The notes under the pieces: model-generated
Seen by the model: the letters and a program-made list of their open reading frames with translations, nothing else
The model's database searches: none
Told to the model about the DNA's origin: nothing
Program-made: the position numbers and the translations under genes
In this document: in pieces, positions 14,728 to 22,349 of the stretch
How the letters are laid out: every line of letters begins with the position of its first letter
Numbering within the stretch: position 1 is the stretch's first letter
Source: DATKHR01 sp035510155
GTDB lineage: Bacteria > Acidobacteriota > Vicinamibacteria > Vicinamibacterales > CAVVIG01
Length of the DNA: 22,628 bases
Direction of reading: 5' to 3'
Assembly (NCBI GenBank): GCA_035510155.1
Contig: DATKHR010000297.1
Coordinates: 1-22,628, forward strand

Positions 14728-17202
14728 CTACTCCGCCTTCAGGGCCACTATCGGGTCGACGCGAGCGGCGCGCAGCGCGGGAATGGCCGCAGCGGCGACG
14801 ATGAGCGGCATGGCAGTCAACAGCACGCCGGCGTATGTGACCAGGTCGGTATGTACGATCCCAAACAGCAGATTCGCAAGCACGCGGCTGGTCGCGAGCG
14901 CCAGCGCCAATCCCGCGACCGCGCCGACAACGGCGAGCAGGCCGGCGCGCCCGAGCACCAGCCGGACGAGATCGCCCGACTTGGCGCCAAGAGCGACTCT
15001 CAAGGCAAACTCGGTCATGCGTTGGGCGGTGGTGTAGCTCATGACCGCATAGATGCCGGCGAGCGCGAGCAGCAACGCCAGCGAGGCAAATGTCGATACC
15101 AGCATCGCGCGGAATCTTGGCGCGGCGATGGAGTGCTCGACCGACGCGTCAAGCGTCGTGAACTTCATGGCCACTGCGGGATCCGCCATGCGCACCGTGC
15201 GCTGCACAGTGCCGATGAGCGTTTCTGGCGGAACGCGGGCGCGCACGACGACCTGCACTTCGTTTGCAGCATAAGGATGTTGTCGCAACGGCATGTAGAG
15301 CTCGGGGCCCGGCTGTGACGCGGGGGACGCCTGGCGGACGTCGCCCACGACGCCCACGAGGGTCATCCACTTGTCCGGCTGATCCAAGCCGCACATGATG
15401 CGGTGTCCGAGCGGATTCTCATCGCCGAAGGTCTGCCGTGCCAGCGACTGGCTGATGATGGCCACGAAGGGCCGATCGTAGACGTCGCCGTCGGTGAAAT
15501 CGCGGCCCCGCAAGAGCGGAATGCCCAGCGCCTCGAAGTAGCCCGGACTCGCCAGCCGGAAGCCGGCGGCCGGCAACCTGCGGAAGTCGCCCGCAAAGAC
15601 GTGCTTGCCTTCGACCGCGTAGGCACCGTTCGAGCTGTACTGGCCCGTGGGCAGTCCCATGACTCCACCGGCGGCCGTCACGTTGGGGAGCTGACGCAGG
15701 CGTCCGAGCACCTCGTCAAAGAACCGGCCGACGCGCAAATAGTCGTCGAGACCGGAATGGTCGAAGAAAGACCCGTTCGCCGGGGCGTGCGCGTACATGA
15801 CGAGAATCCCTGCGCGTCGAAAGCCGAGCGGCGTCTCGGTCAGCGAAATGAACGACCGCACGAGCAGGCCCGCGTCGATCGCCAGCACGTATGACAGCGC
15901 GATTTGAGCGATGACCAAGGTGGCACGAATGCCCGAGCCACGCGCACCGAGCGGGCCACGCGTGCCGCCATGGCCGAGCGCGTCCTTCACGTCGGCGCGC
16001 GATGCATGAACGGCTGGCGCCAGGCCGAACACGAATGCCGTAGCGAGCGAGATTCCAATGCCGAATGCCAGCACGCGCCAGTCCATCCCGACGTCGTTCA
16101 GCCGAGGCGATGGGATAGAAGATGCCCCGAGGCGGAGGACGGCGTTCGTCGCGCCGTATGCGAGGAGGACGCCAAGAACGCAGGCGGTTGCTGCGAGGAG
16201 CAGGCTCTCGATGAGCAGTTGGCTGACAATGTGACGCCGCGCGGCGCCCAGGGCGGCACGGACGGCGATCTCCCGCGCGCGCACGGATCCGCGAGCGAGC
16301 ATCAGATTGGCCACGTTCGCGCACGCGATGAGGAGCACCAACGCGACCGCGCCCAGGAGTATGTAAAGCGTGAGGCGCACTTGACTTATGAGGGTATCGC
16401 GCAGCGGAACGGCCTGGAACGTCTTTCCCGTGTTGCTGACCGGAAACTCCGCCGCCATGCGGGCGGCCAGCGCTGACAGACGATCGTTGGCCGCCTCGAC
16501 TGAAACACCTTGAGCCAGCCTGGCGACGACGCGATAGTTGTGCCCGGTACGGTTGCGGTTCTCGGGTTCGAGCGGGTCCGCAGCCCAGACGTCAGTATCG
16601 GCTGGAAACTGCATCACGGCTGGCATCACCCCGACGATTTCGTACGCGCGGCTCTCAATGTGGACGGACTTGTTCAGCGCGGCCTGCGCCGTGCCGAAGT
16701 TGCGACGAGCGAACGCGAGGCTGACAACCGCGGATCGCAGCGAGTCTTTGTGCTCGAACGTGCGGCCCGCCAGCGGCGCAACAGCAAAGACGCGGAAGAA
16801 ATCGGGATGCACCAATCTGATGCCCACGAACTCGGCGTGATCGGCGAGCTGCACACCCATCTCGCCGCCGTGGTAGAAGGCAAAAGCATCGAAGACGGCA
16901 CTCGTGCTCGGCCCTTTTCCGCCAAGGTCAGTCACCCGCGAGGCGCCTGCGCCCAGGTCGATGACGTCCCCGCCGGCGAGATTCGGAAATGAGGCACGGT
17001 CCGCGTACTGGTTGAGAACCGACACGATACGGCCTGGGCCGGGATACGGAAGCGGCTTCAACAACACGCCGTTCACGACGTTGAACAGCGCGGTCACGGC
17101 GCCGATCCCGACTGCAAGCGTCGTGACGGCGACCGACGAGAACCCCGGCGCCTTGATCAGGCTGCGGCCGGCGTAGCGGAGGTCGAGGAGGGCTCGGTCC
17201 AT
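14728..17202 (-). CDS. MacB/FtsX-type permease, ADOP class
   Basis: An orphan permease of the acidobacterial duplicated type (ADOP; MacB core plus FtsX domains, no fused ATPase). From ATG 17202 the 824-residue protein begins MDRALLDLRYAGRSLIKAPG, the usual ADOP start, then a membrane helix and NVVNGVLLKPLPYPGPGRIV. A periplasmic core follows, then three FtsX helices starting VRLTLYILLGAVALVLLIAC and including REIAVRAALGAARRHIVSQL. A helix near residues 420-445 leads into a second periplasmic core, and the last FtsX unit ends RAARVDPIVALKAE. The open frame continues upstream to a GTG at 17283, but those 27 residues lack family similarity. No strong ribosome site is seen at 17202. It diverges from a second ADOP gene at 17284 and is followed after 9 bases by the GT-C-like gene. 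Substrates of ADOP proteins are not known to me. Confidence 0.9.
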   Translation of the reverse strand: MDRALLDLRYAGRSLIKAPGFSSVAVTTLAVGIGAVTALFNVVNGVLLKPLPYPGPGRIVSVLNQYADRASFPNLAGGDVIDLGAGASRVTDLGGKGPSTSAVFDAFAFYHGGEMGVQLADHAEFVGIRLVHPDFFRVFAVAPLAGRTFEHKDSLRSAVVSLAFARRNFGTAQAALNKSVHIESRAYEIVGVMPAVMQFPADTDVWAADPLEPENRNRTGHNYRVVARLAQGVSVEAANDRLSALAARMAAEFPVSNTGKTFQAVPLRDTLISQVRLTLYILLGAVALVLLIACANVANLMLARGSVRAREIAVRAALGAARRHIVSQLLIESLLLAATACVLGVLLAYGATNAVLRLGASSIPSPRLNDVGMDWRVLAFGIGISLATAFVFGLAPAVHASRADVKDALGHGGTRGPLGARGSGIRATLVIAQIALSYVLAIDAGLLVRSFISLTETPLGFRRAGILVMYAHAPANGSFFDHSGLDDYLRVGRFFDEVLGRLRQLPNVTAAGGVMGLPTGQYSSNGAYAVEGKHVFAGDFRRLPAAGFRLASPGYFEALGIPLLRGRDFTDGDVYDRPFVAIISQSLARQTFGDENPLGHRIMCGLDQPDKWMTLVGVVGDVRQASPASQPGPELYMPLRQHPYAANEVQVVVRARVPPETLIGTVQRTVRMADPAVAMKFTTLDASVEHSIAAPRFRAMLVSTFASLALLLALAGIYAVMSYTTAQRMTEFALRVALGAKSGDLVRLVLGRAGLLAVVGAVAGLALALATSRVLANLLFGIVHTDLVTYAGVLLTAMPLIVAAAAIPALRAARVDPIVALKAE

Positions 17203-17283
17203 AGGCAATCGATCACGCGGGCATTTACGTCTAACTGGGACGGTGTCCGTGGCGCCAAAGTTGCTCGTTGCGAGGCATTTCAC

Positions 17284-19692
17284 ATGACATCGTGGTCCAC
17301 CGCCTGTCGATCCCTAGCCCGGCGCCCGGCGTTCTCGGCGGCGACTGTCCTCACGCTCGCCCTTGGCATTGCCGCCACGACGGCCATGTTCTCGGTCGTC
17401 GATGCCGTGCTGATCAGACCGCTCCCTTTTCCTGACGCAGACCGGCTCGTCAGCGTAATGGAGGCCAACCCGTCCACCGGAGGCACGGGCCCGGCGGAGT
17501 GGAAAGCTACAAAGCTCAGCCTGATCGCACCGGGACGGCTCGAGGAGTGGAGCCTCGCTAACCGGACATTCGCGGGGCTCTCGGGATCCTATACAGACAG
17601 TGTGACAGACACCAGCGGGCCCGAGCCGGAACGGCTGTCAGCCCGACGTGTGGCGCCGAGATTCTTCATCGTGTACGGCATGCCACCCCTCCTGGGACGC
17701 ACACTCAGGGATGACGAGGAGCGCGCGGGCGGACCAACCGTCGCCATCATCAGCGAGGGGTTCTGGACGCGCCGATACGGACGCGGGGTGGAGGTGCTGG
17801 GCCAGCGGCTCGTCGTCGGCGGCCTGGGCCACACGATCGTCGGCGTCATGCCGGCGACGTTCACGAGCGCCCCGACCGACGTGTGGCTCCCCGCACAGAC
17901 GCCGCCCGGGCTCATGCGGATCCGGGAGGCGCGGTTCATGAGCGGCGTCGGCCGCTTGAAAGACGGCGTCACGGTCGCGCAGGCCGCTGCGGACCTGGCG
18001 CGCGTCGAGCAGCGGCTCGCCGAACAGTATCCCGCCTCCGACAAAGGGTGGTCCGCATCGGTCCGAGACCTGAAGGCGCTCAGCATCGGCGACTACCAGC
18101 GCGCGCTGTGGCTCGTGTTCGCCGCCGTGGCCCTGCTGCTGGCGATTGCCGTGGCCAATATCGCGGGGTTGATGCTCGTGCAGTTGCGGCGGCGCGCGCG
18201 CGAGTTGGCGATTCAGCAGGCGATCGGCGGATCACGCACGCAGATTGTCGGCGCCGTGATGAAGGAGGTCGCAGTCGTCACCGCGCTCGGCTCGATCGTG
18301 GGCGCGGCGCTTGCATTCGTCCTGGTGCGGCTGTTCGGCACGACGTTCGCGACGGTGCCGCGCGTGCACGAGCTCGCGCTCGACGCGCGGGGGCTCGCGT
18401 TCACGGCCCTGACCTCGGCGGTCGCCGCCGGCACGTTCGGGCTGTGGCCGGCGCTGGTGGCCACGCGCGGCGAGCTGACGCCGGCGCTGGCGCAGTCCGG
18501 GCGGGGGGCATCCGCGATGCGACACCGGCTGCAGGCACTGCTTGTCGCGTCGCAGATCGCTCTGAGCGTCGTCCTCGCGGGGGCGGCGGGGCTGATGCTG
18601 CGGAGCTATCGCAACCTGGCGCAGGTTGACCTCGGCTTCAACGCTGAGCGCGCAATCACCTTTCACGTGGGCGCGGCCTGGGACGAGGATCGCGCACGCA
18701 TCGGCCTTCTCCAGGAGCAGCTCGTCGCCGAGCTCCAGCAGCTTCCCGACGTCGTCGCGGCCGGGATTACGAATTTCCTGCCGGCCACGGGGGCGACGCT
18801 GCGCTACCAAATTACGCTGGAGGGATTCGCCGCGACCGAGGACAGCGGAAAGATCACGATCGGCACGCGGACGGTCAGCGGCGGGTACTTGCGCGCGATG
18901 GGCGCCACGCTGGTCGCAGGCACCTGGTGTCCCGAGCTTCGCCATGATTTGAAGGCGCCACTCAACGCGATGGTCAATCGCACGTTCGCGGACCGCTTCG
19001 GCCCGGATCTCGTTGGCCGCCACGTGATGTTCGATCAATACGGCCAGCCGCCAGGGAATGAGATCGTCGGTATCGTCGGCGACCTCGGGGAGGACGGACC
19101 TGCTGCCGGCAGGGCGCCGTATGTGTACGCGTGCGCGACAGCTGGCGGGTGGCCCGATCCGGAATACGTCGTCCGCACACGCAGCGATCCGCGCGCCATC
19201 ATGTCCGCCGTCAGAGCGATCGTCCATCGCCTCGAGCCGAACCGGGCCATCTTCGGCGTCCGTGAGGTCAACTCCGTCATCGCCGGAGCGCTCGACGAGC
19301 CGCGCCTCAACGCGAGCATGTTGATGATCTTCGCCACGGCGGCGGTCGCCCTGGCGTCCCTCGGCTTGTACAGCCTGCTGATGCTGTTCGTCTCCGAGCG
19401 GACGCGCGAGATGGGCGTGCGGATAGCGCTCGGGGCTACGCCGGGGCAGGTTGTGGCGATGATCTTGGCTGGTGCGGGTCGCCTGCTCGTCAGCGGCGTC
19501 GCCATCGGTCTCGTGCTGATCGGCGCGGTCGCGCGCGTGCTGAACGCCGCGCTGTTCGGTGTGAGCCCGCTTGACGCGCCGACGCTTGGCGCGGCGGTGG
19601 TCGTGCTCTCGGGTGTAACTTTGTTGGCCGCCCTTCTGCCCGCGCGACGGGCGGCAGCAGTCGACCCGATTGAGGCGATGAGGGCGGAATGA
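17284..19692 (+). CDS. MacB/FtsX-type permease, ADOP class (second copy)
   Basis: The 802-residue protein starts at ATG 17284 with GAGG 8 bases upstream. It has the ADOP layout: N-terminal helix and FSVVDAVLIRPLPFPDADRL, periplasmic core (PRFFIVYGMPPLLGRTLRDD, SEGFWTRRYG), FtsX helices from RALWLVFAAVALLLAIAVAN through RELAIQQAIGGSRTQIV, a second half from MRHRLQALLVASQIALSVVL, and a last FtsX unit with REMGVRIALGATPGQVV ending RRAAAVDPIEAMRAE. There is no ATPase gene next to it. Similarity to the divergent gene at 14728-17202 is clear in layout but low in detail, so they are paralogues of some age rather than a recent tandem copy. Its stop overlaps the quinoprotein remnant by four bases (ATGA). 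Confidence 0.92.
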   Translation: MTSWSTACRSLARRPAFSAATVLTLALGIAATTAMFSVVDAVLIRPLPFPDADRLVSVMEANPSTGGTGPAEWKATKLSLIAPGRLEEWSLANRTFAGLSGSYTDSVTDTSGPEPERLSARRVAPRFFIVYGMPPLLGRTLRDDEERAGGPTVAIISEGFWTRRYGRGVEVLGQRLVVGGLGHTIVGVMPATFTSAPTDVWLPAQTPPGLMRIREARFMSGVGRLKDGVTVAQAAADLARVEQRLAEQYPASDKGWSASVRDLKALSIGDYQRALWLVFAAVALLLAIAVANIAGLMLVQLRRRARELAIQQAIGGSRTQIVGAVMKEVAVVTALGSIVGAALAFVLVRLFGTTFATVPRVHELALDARGLAFTALTSAVAAGTFGLWPALVATRGELTPALAQSGRGASAMRHRLQALLVASQIALSVVLAGAAGLMLRSYRNLAQVDLGFNAERAITFHVGAAWDEDRARIGLLQEQLVAELQQLPDVVAAGITNFLPATGATLRYQITLEGFAATEDSGKITIGTRTVSGGYLRAMGATLVAGTWCPELRHDLKAPLNAMVNRTFADRFGPDLVGRHVMFDQYGQPPGNEIVGIVGDLGEDGPAAGRAPYVYACATAGGWPDPEYVVRTRSDPRAIMSAVRAIVHRLEPNRAIFGVREVNSVIAGALDEPRLNASMLMIFATAAVALASLGLYSLLMLFVSERTREMGVRIALGATPGQVVAMILAGAGRLLVSGVAIGLVLIGAVARVLNAALFGVSPLDAPTLGAAVVVLSGVTLLAALLPARRAAAVDPIEAMRAE

Positions 19693-20177
19693 AGATCTTC
19701 GCTGCGCTCGTTCTGGTGGCTGCTGTTGGAGCTGTCGTGGCACCAAACAGACAGCCGTGCAATGCCCCGCCGTGGGGCGCGCTCGTGGCGTTCGATGTGA
19801 GCGGCGGCCGCGTGCGCTGGACGGCGCCGCTCGGCTCGATGGGCGACGGCTGGCCGGGTGGGTCGATCAGCTTCGGGGGACCGATTGTCACGGCAGGCGG
19901 GTTGGTGTTCACCGCCGCGGCGCTCGATCCACACCTGCGCGCGTTCAACGTCGAGACCGGCGAAGAGGTGTGGGCGGCAGTTCTGCCAGCGAGCGCGCAG
20001 GCCACGCCGATGACCTACGAATGGAACGGGAAGCAGTTCGTCGTCATCTGCGCCGGAGGCCACGGAAAGATGAAGAGTCAAAATGGGGGATGCGGTCATC
20101 GCGTTCGGGTTGTGACAGGATCGGGGAAGCGTCAGGACCGTGTGCGCCAGGTCGACCAGGTTCGTTTGATCGTTTGA
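19689..20177 (+). pseudogene. C-terminal remnant of a PQQ-type quinoprotein dehydrogenase, frameshifted
   Basis: The open frame begins with a hydrophobic stretch MKIFAALVLVAAVGAVVAP and then reads CNAPPWGALVAFDVSGGRVRW, GSISFGGPIVTAGGLVFTAA, DPHLRAFNVETGEEVW and LPASAQATPMTYEWNGKQFV, the last blades of the beta-propeller of membrane-type PQQ (glucose-dehydrogenase-like) quinoproteins. Such enzymes are several hundred residues long, so about 80% or more is missing here. After GGHGKMKS the frame is wrong: one base less near 20080-20083 gives KMGDAVIAFGL and a stop at 20112-20114, the normal family ending. The start ATG overlaps the stop of the ADOP gene. It is probably a decayed fragment, although the signal-like start leaves a small chance that a short secreted protein is made. 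Without the rest of the propeller, enzyme activity is not expected. Confidence 0.8.
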
Positions 20178-20179
20178 TC

Positions 20180-20851
20180 ATGGGTCTGAGCTTCAGGATC
20201 GCCGGAATGGCGGTGGTCTTTGGGGCGATTCTGTTCGTGTCGGCCGGCACGATTGCCTGGCCTGCCGGGTGGGCGTTCCTCGTTCTGTTCTTCTGCTTCG
20301 TGATCGCGCTCAGCGCGTGGCTGCTCCGCTTCGATCCGGGGCTTCTCGAGGAGCGGATGACCGGCATCGGAAAGTCGGATCAAAAGACGTGGGACAAGGT
20401 GCTTCTCGGGATCATGGCTGTCGCGTTCTTTGGCTGGCTCGCCGTCATGGGACTGGACGTCGTGCGCTTTCGCTGGTCGGACATGTCGTGGCGCGTGCAA
20501 CTTCTCGGAGCGGTCCTGCTGCTGGCCTCCTTCTACGTCTTCTTCGTCACGTTCAGGGAGAACACGTATCTCTCTCCCGCGGTTCGAGTCCAAACCGAGA
20601 GATCGCAACGTGTTGTGACCACAGGACCTTACCGATACGTGCGCCACCCGATGTACGCCGGTTTCGTCCTCTTCGCCTTCGCCACGGCGCTCTTGCTTGG
20701 TTCGTGGTACGGGCTGCTCGGCGCCGTCCTCCTCACCGGCCTGGTCGCGCAGCGGGCCGTGCTGGAAGAGCGCGTCTTGCAAAACGAGCTGCAGGGGTAC
20801 GACGCGTACGCAGCGCGGGTGAAATATCGACTCGTACCATATCTGTGGTGA
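20180..20851 (+). CDS. Isoprenylcysteine carboxyl methyltransferase-like membrane protein
   Basis: The 223-residue protein has four to five membrane helices (about 5-24, 28-48, 77-93, 105-122 and 160-187) and the family motif GPYRYVRHPMYAG (about residues 154-166), where the histidine and arginines help bind S-adenosylmethionine. The C-terminus has the usual RAVLEERVLQNELQGYDAYA segment. Bacterial members often methylate small molecules, lipids or unknown substrates; true prenyl-protein substrates are not expected in bacteria. It starts at ATG 20180, after two copies of the octamer CGTTTGAT and without a clear ribosome site. It lies just after the quinoprotein remnant on the same strand and converges with the small gene at 20865, leaving only 13 bases. 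Confidence 0.85.
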   Translation: MGLSFRIAGMAVVFGAILFVSAGTIAWPAGWAFLVLFFCFVIALSAWLLRFDPGLLEERMTGIGKSDQKTWDKVLLGIMAVAFFGWLAVMGLDVVRFRWSDMSWRVQLLGAVLLLASFYVFFVTFRENTYLSPAVRVQTERSQRVVTTGPYRYVRHPMYAGFVLFAFATALLLGSWYGLLGAVLLTGLVAQRAVLEERVLQNELQGYDAYAARVKYRLVPYLW

Positions 20852-20864
20852 TTGGGGGAGGACA

Positions 20865-21152
20865 TCAGCCGCGCTCATCCCCCAGGAATTCCGGGTGCGT
20901 TCCTAGACGCTCAACGGCGGTCTTCAGGAAAGGCTCTTCTCGTTCCGGCCAGTACATCCGCTGCAACACCGCCAGCCGTCGCTTCCTCCGGTCCTTCGCA
21001 ATCTCGGGCGGAAGGCTGCCGACGATCAACGCGATCCCCAGGTCGAACATGTCGCACGCCATGCGCAAGCGATCGGCACCCGAGCGCTCTCCCATCAATC
21101 GCTTGAACCACGCCTCTGTTTCCACCGCTCGGTCGGTTTTATTCAGCGGCAC
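20865..21152 (-). CDS. Small protein of unknown function, partner of the nucleotidyltransferase
   Basis: A 95-residue, mostly helical and charged protein. The segment GADRLRMACDMFDLGIALI (about residues 25-43) matches a pattern I recall in small proteins encoded next to MNT/AbiEii-type nucleotidyltransferases. The start codon at 21152 lies 14 bases inside the end of the nucleotidyltransferase gene, so the two are translated together. It could be the toxin or the antitoxin half of a toxin-antitoxin-like pair, or an adaptor. No catalytic motif is visible. Confidence 0.65.
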   Translation of the reverse strand: MPLNKTDRAVETEAWFKRLMGERSGADRLRMACDMFDLGIALIVGSLPPEIAKDRRKRRLAVLQRMYWPEREEPFLKTAVERLGTHPEFLGDERG

Positions 21153-21693
21153 TTGACGCCTCCCGCCACATTCCCAGCACGTTCAATTCGGTCGCCCAGC
21201 GTTCAATGTACTGGCGGTCGAGGTGTTGAACCGAGGCGAGTACTGATTCCACGTCCCGTCGCTGGATTTCCGAACGACTCTCTCGCATCCACAGAAGCTT
21301 CGACAGGATGAGGTCCTCGGGAGTAACAAGCCAGACTGTCACGCCGTCCAGTACCACGGAGCGACGGCGCACAAGCTCTTCTCGACGATAGGGCGTGTCC
21401 TTTCGAACAATCAAGTCCACCTTGACGAGAAGTCGCTGGTGGATGATGTTTGCCATCCCGCTCCGCGCAACGGCGCGCAGCAGCGCTTTCTCATCCACGT
21501 AAAACTCATCGGCGAGATCGTGCGCAAGTTGCACTGCTCGGCGAGTGTCAATCTCGACCACGATATCGATATCTCTCGTGAACCGTGGGACCGCATAGTA
21601 GCTTGCCGCCAGCGATCCAGTGACCATGTAGGGCGTGTCGAGGACATCAAGGTGCTTCGCAATCGTTTTGAGAACTTCGAGTTGGTCGGACAC
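21139..21693 (-). CDS. Nucleotidyltransferase (MNT/AbiEii-like), toxin-antitoxin type
   Basis: A 184-residue protein of the polymerase-beta nucleotidyltransferase superfamily. The motif is TGSLAASYYAVPRFTRDIDI: G26-S27, then D41 and D43 as metal-binding acids, with the third acid at D93 in LLVKVDLIV. The later TPEDLILSKLLW and QRRDVESV segments are the usual helical C-terminal part of this class. The full catalytic set is present, so it should be active. Members transfer nucleotides or AMP to tRNA or to a partner protein, or neutralise a toxin; which applies is unknown. GTG at 21693 has GAGG about 8 bases upstream. It overlaps the small gene downstream by 14 bases. A 17-bp palindrome lies just upstream. 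Confidence 0.82.
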   Translation of the reverse strand: MSDQLEVLKTIAKHLDVLDTPYMVTGSLAASYYAVPRFTRDIDIVVEIDTRRAVQLAHDLADEFYVDEKALLRAVARSGMANIIHQRLLVKVDLIVRKDTPYRREELVRRRSVVLDGVTVWLVTPEDLILSKLLWMRESRSEIQRRDVESVLASVQHLDRQYIERWATELNVLGMWREASSAAE

Positions 21694-21707
21694 GTCCAGA
21701 ACCTCAG

Positions 21708-21724
21708 CCGGAGCTGAGCTCCGG
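21708..21724. promoter_or_regulatory. 17-bp palindrome upstream of the nucleotidyltransferase gene, candidate operator
   Basis: CCGGAGCTGAGCTCCGG is a perfect inverted repeat with 8-bp arms and one central base. It lies 15-31 bases before the GTG start at 21693, just upstream of the ribosome site. A one-base loop makes an RNA hairpin unlikely, and the symmetry suggests a dimeric DNA-binding protein. No T run follows, so it is not a terminator. Confidence 0.45.
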
Positions 21725-21825
21725 AATCAGAGTGTGCTATCGAGAGAATGTACCGGCGTGCGTGACAGATCAGGTCAGCTCGATGTATCTAAACATGGAT
21801 CGTTGATTTCGATGGGAGGTCACCC

Positions 21826-22338
21826 ATGAAGATGGCGGATCTGTTCTTGGCTCAACTCGACGCGGAGGCCGTCCGGACGCGCGGCGCGCTGGCGCGGGTG
21901 CCCGGGGGGCGAGACGACTGGAAACCGCACGAAAAGTCGATGCCCTTCGGCCGTCTCGCCATGCTCGTCGCGAGGATGCCGTCGTGGCTGCCCTTGATCC
22001 TGAACAAGGACGAACTGGATCTGAACCCAAAGGGCGGGTCCAACGTTGATCAGCGTCCACTGCACACGAGTGCCGAGCTGGTTCAAGCACACGACGAAGG
22101 CGTCGCTCAAGCCCGCACGGCTCTGACGGCAGCGACCGATACGCATTTGATGACGACGAAATGGCGTCTGCTGGTCTCGGGTCAGATCGTGAGCGAAGAG
22201 CTGAGGCACATCGTCGTGCGCGATACGTTCATGCACCTCTCGCATCATCGCGGCCAGCTCACGGTTTACCTGCGGCTGAACGGCATCGCGGTACCGGCGA
22301 TCTATGGACCGTCAGCGGACGAGGCGCGATTTGCGTGA
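21826..22338 (+). CDS. DinB-like (YfiT-type) four-helix protein
   Basis: A 170-residue protein of the DinB/YfiT fold, a four-helix bundle that usually binds a metal through three histidines and often acts in thiol transfer or detoxification. The ATG at 21826 has GGGAGGT 5 bases upstream. The family start is seen (DDWKPHEKSMPFGRLAMLVARMP, about residues 30-52) and the end HLSHHRGQLTVYL holds H137, H140 and H141. The first metal histidine expected in LAMHVA is L47 here (CTC at 21964-21966, one base from CAC). Metal binding may therefore be changed or lost. It stands alone, converging with the DUF1801 gene two bases after its stop. Confidence 0.8.
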   Translation: MKMADLFLAQLDAEAVRTRGALARVPGGRDDWKPHEKSMPFGRLAMLVARMPSWLPLILNKDELDLNPKGGSNVDQRPLHTSAELVQAHDEGVAQARTALTAATDTHLMTTKWRLLVSGQIVSEELRHIVVRDTFMHLSHHRGQLTVYLRLNGIAVPAIYGPSADEARFA

Positions 22339-22349
22339 GGTCACCTCAC
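22335..22349. promoter_or_regulatory. 15-bp palindrome spanning two convergent stop codons
   Basis: GTGAGGT-C-ACCTCAC, perfect 7-bp arms around one base. The DinB-like stop (22336-22338) and the DUF1801 stop (complement of 22341-22343) both lie inside it. There is no T run, so it is not a clear terminator. Confidence 0.3.

Noticed and set aside
17203..17283. Specific -35/-10 promoters for the divergent ADOP genes
   Set aside because: Candidate hexamers match poorly and with wrong spacing; none is better than chance in this GC-rich gap.
18232..19746. Minus-strand open frame of 504 codons opposite the second ADOP gene
   Set aside because: It is rich in R, H and Q with no domain pattern; it is the high-GC antisense shadow of a clear permease gene.
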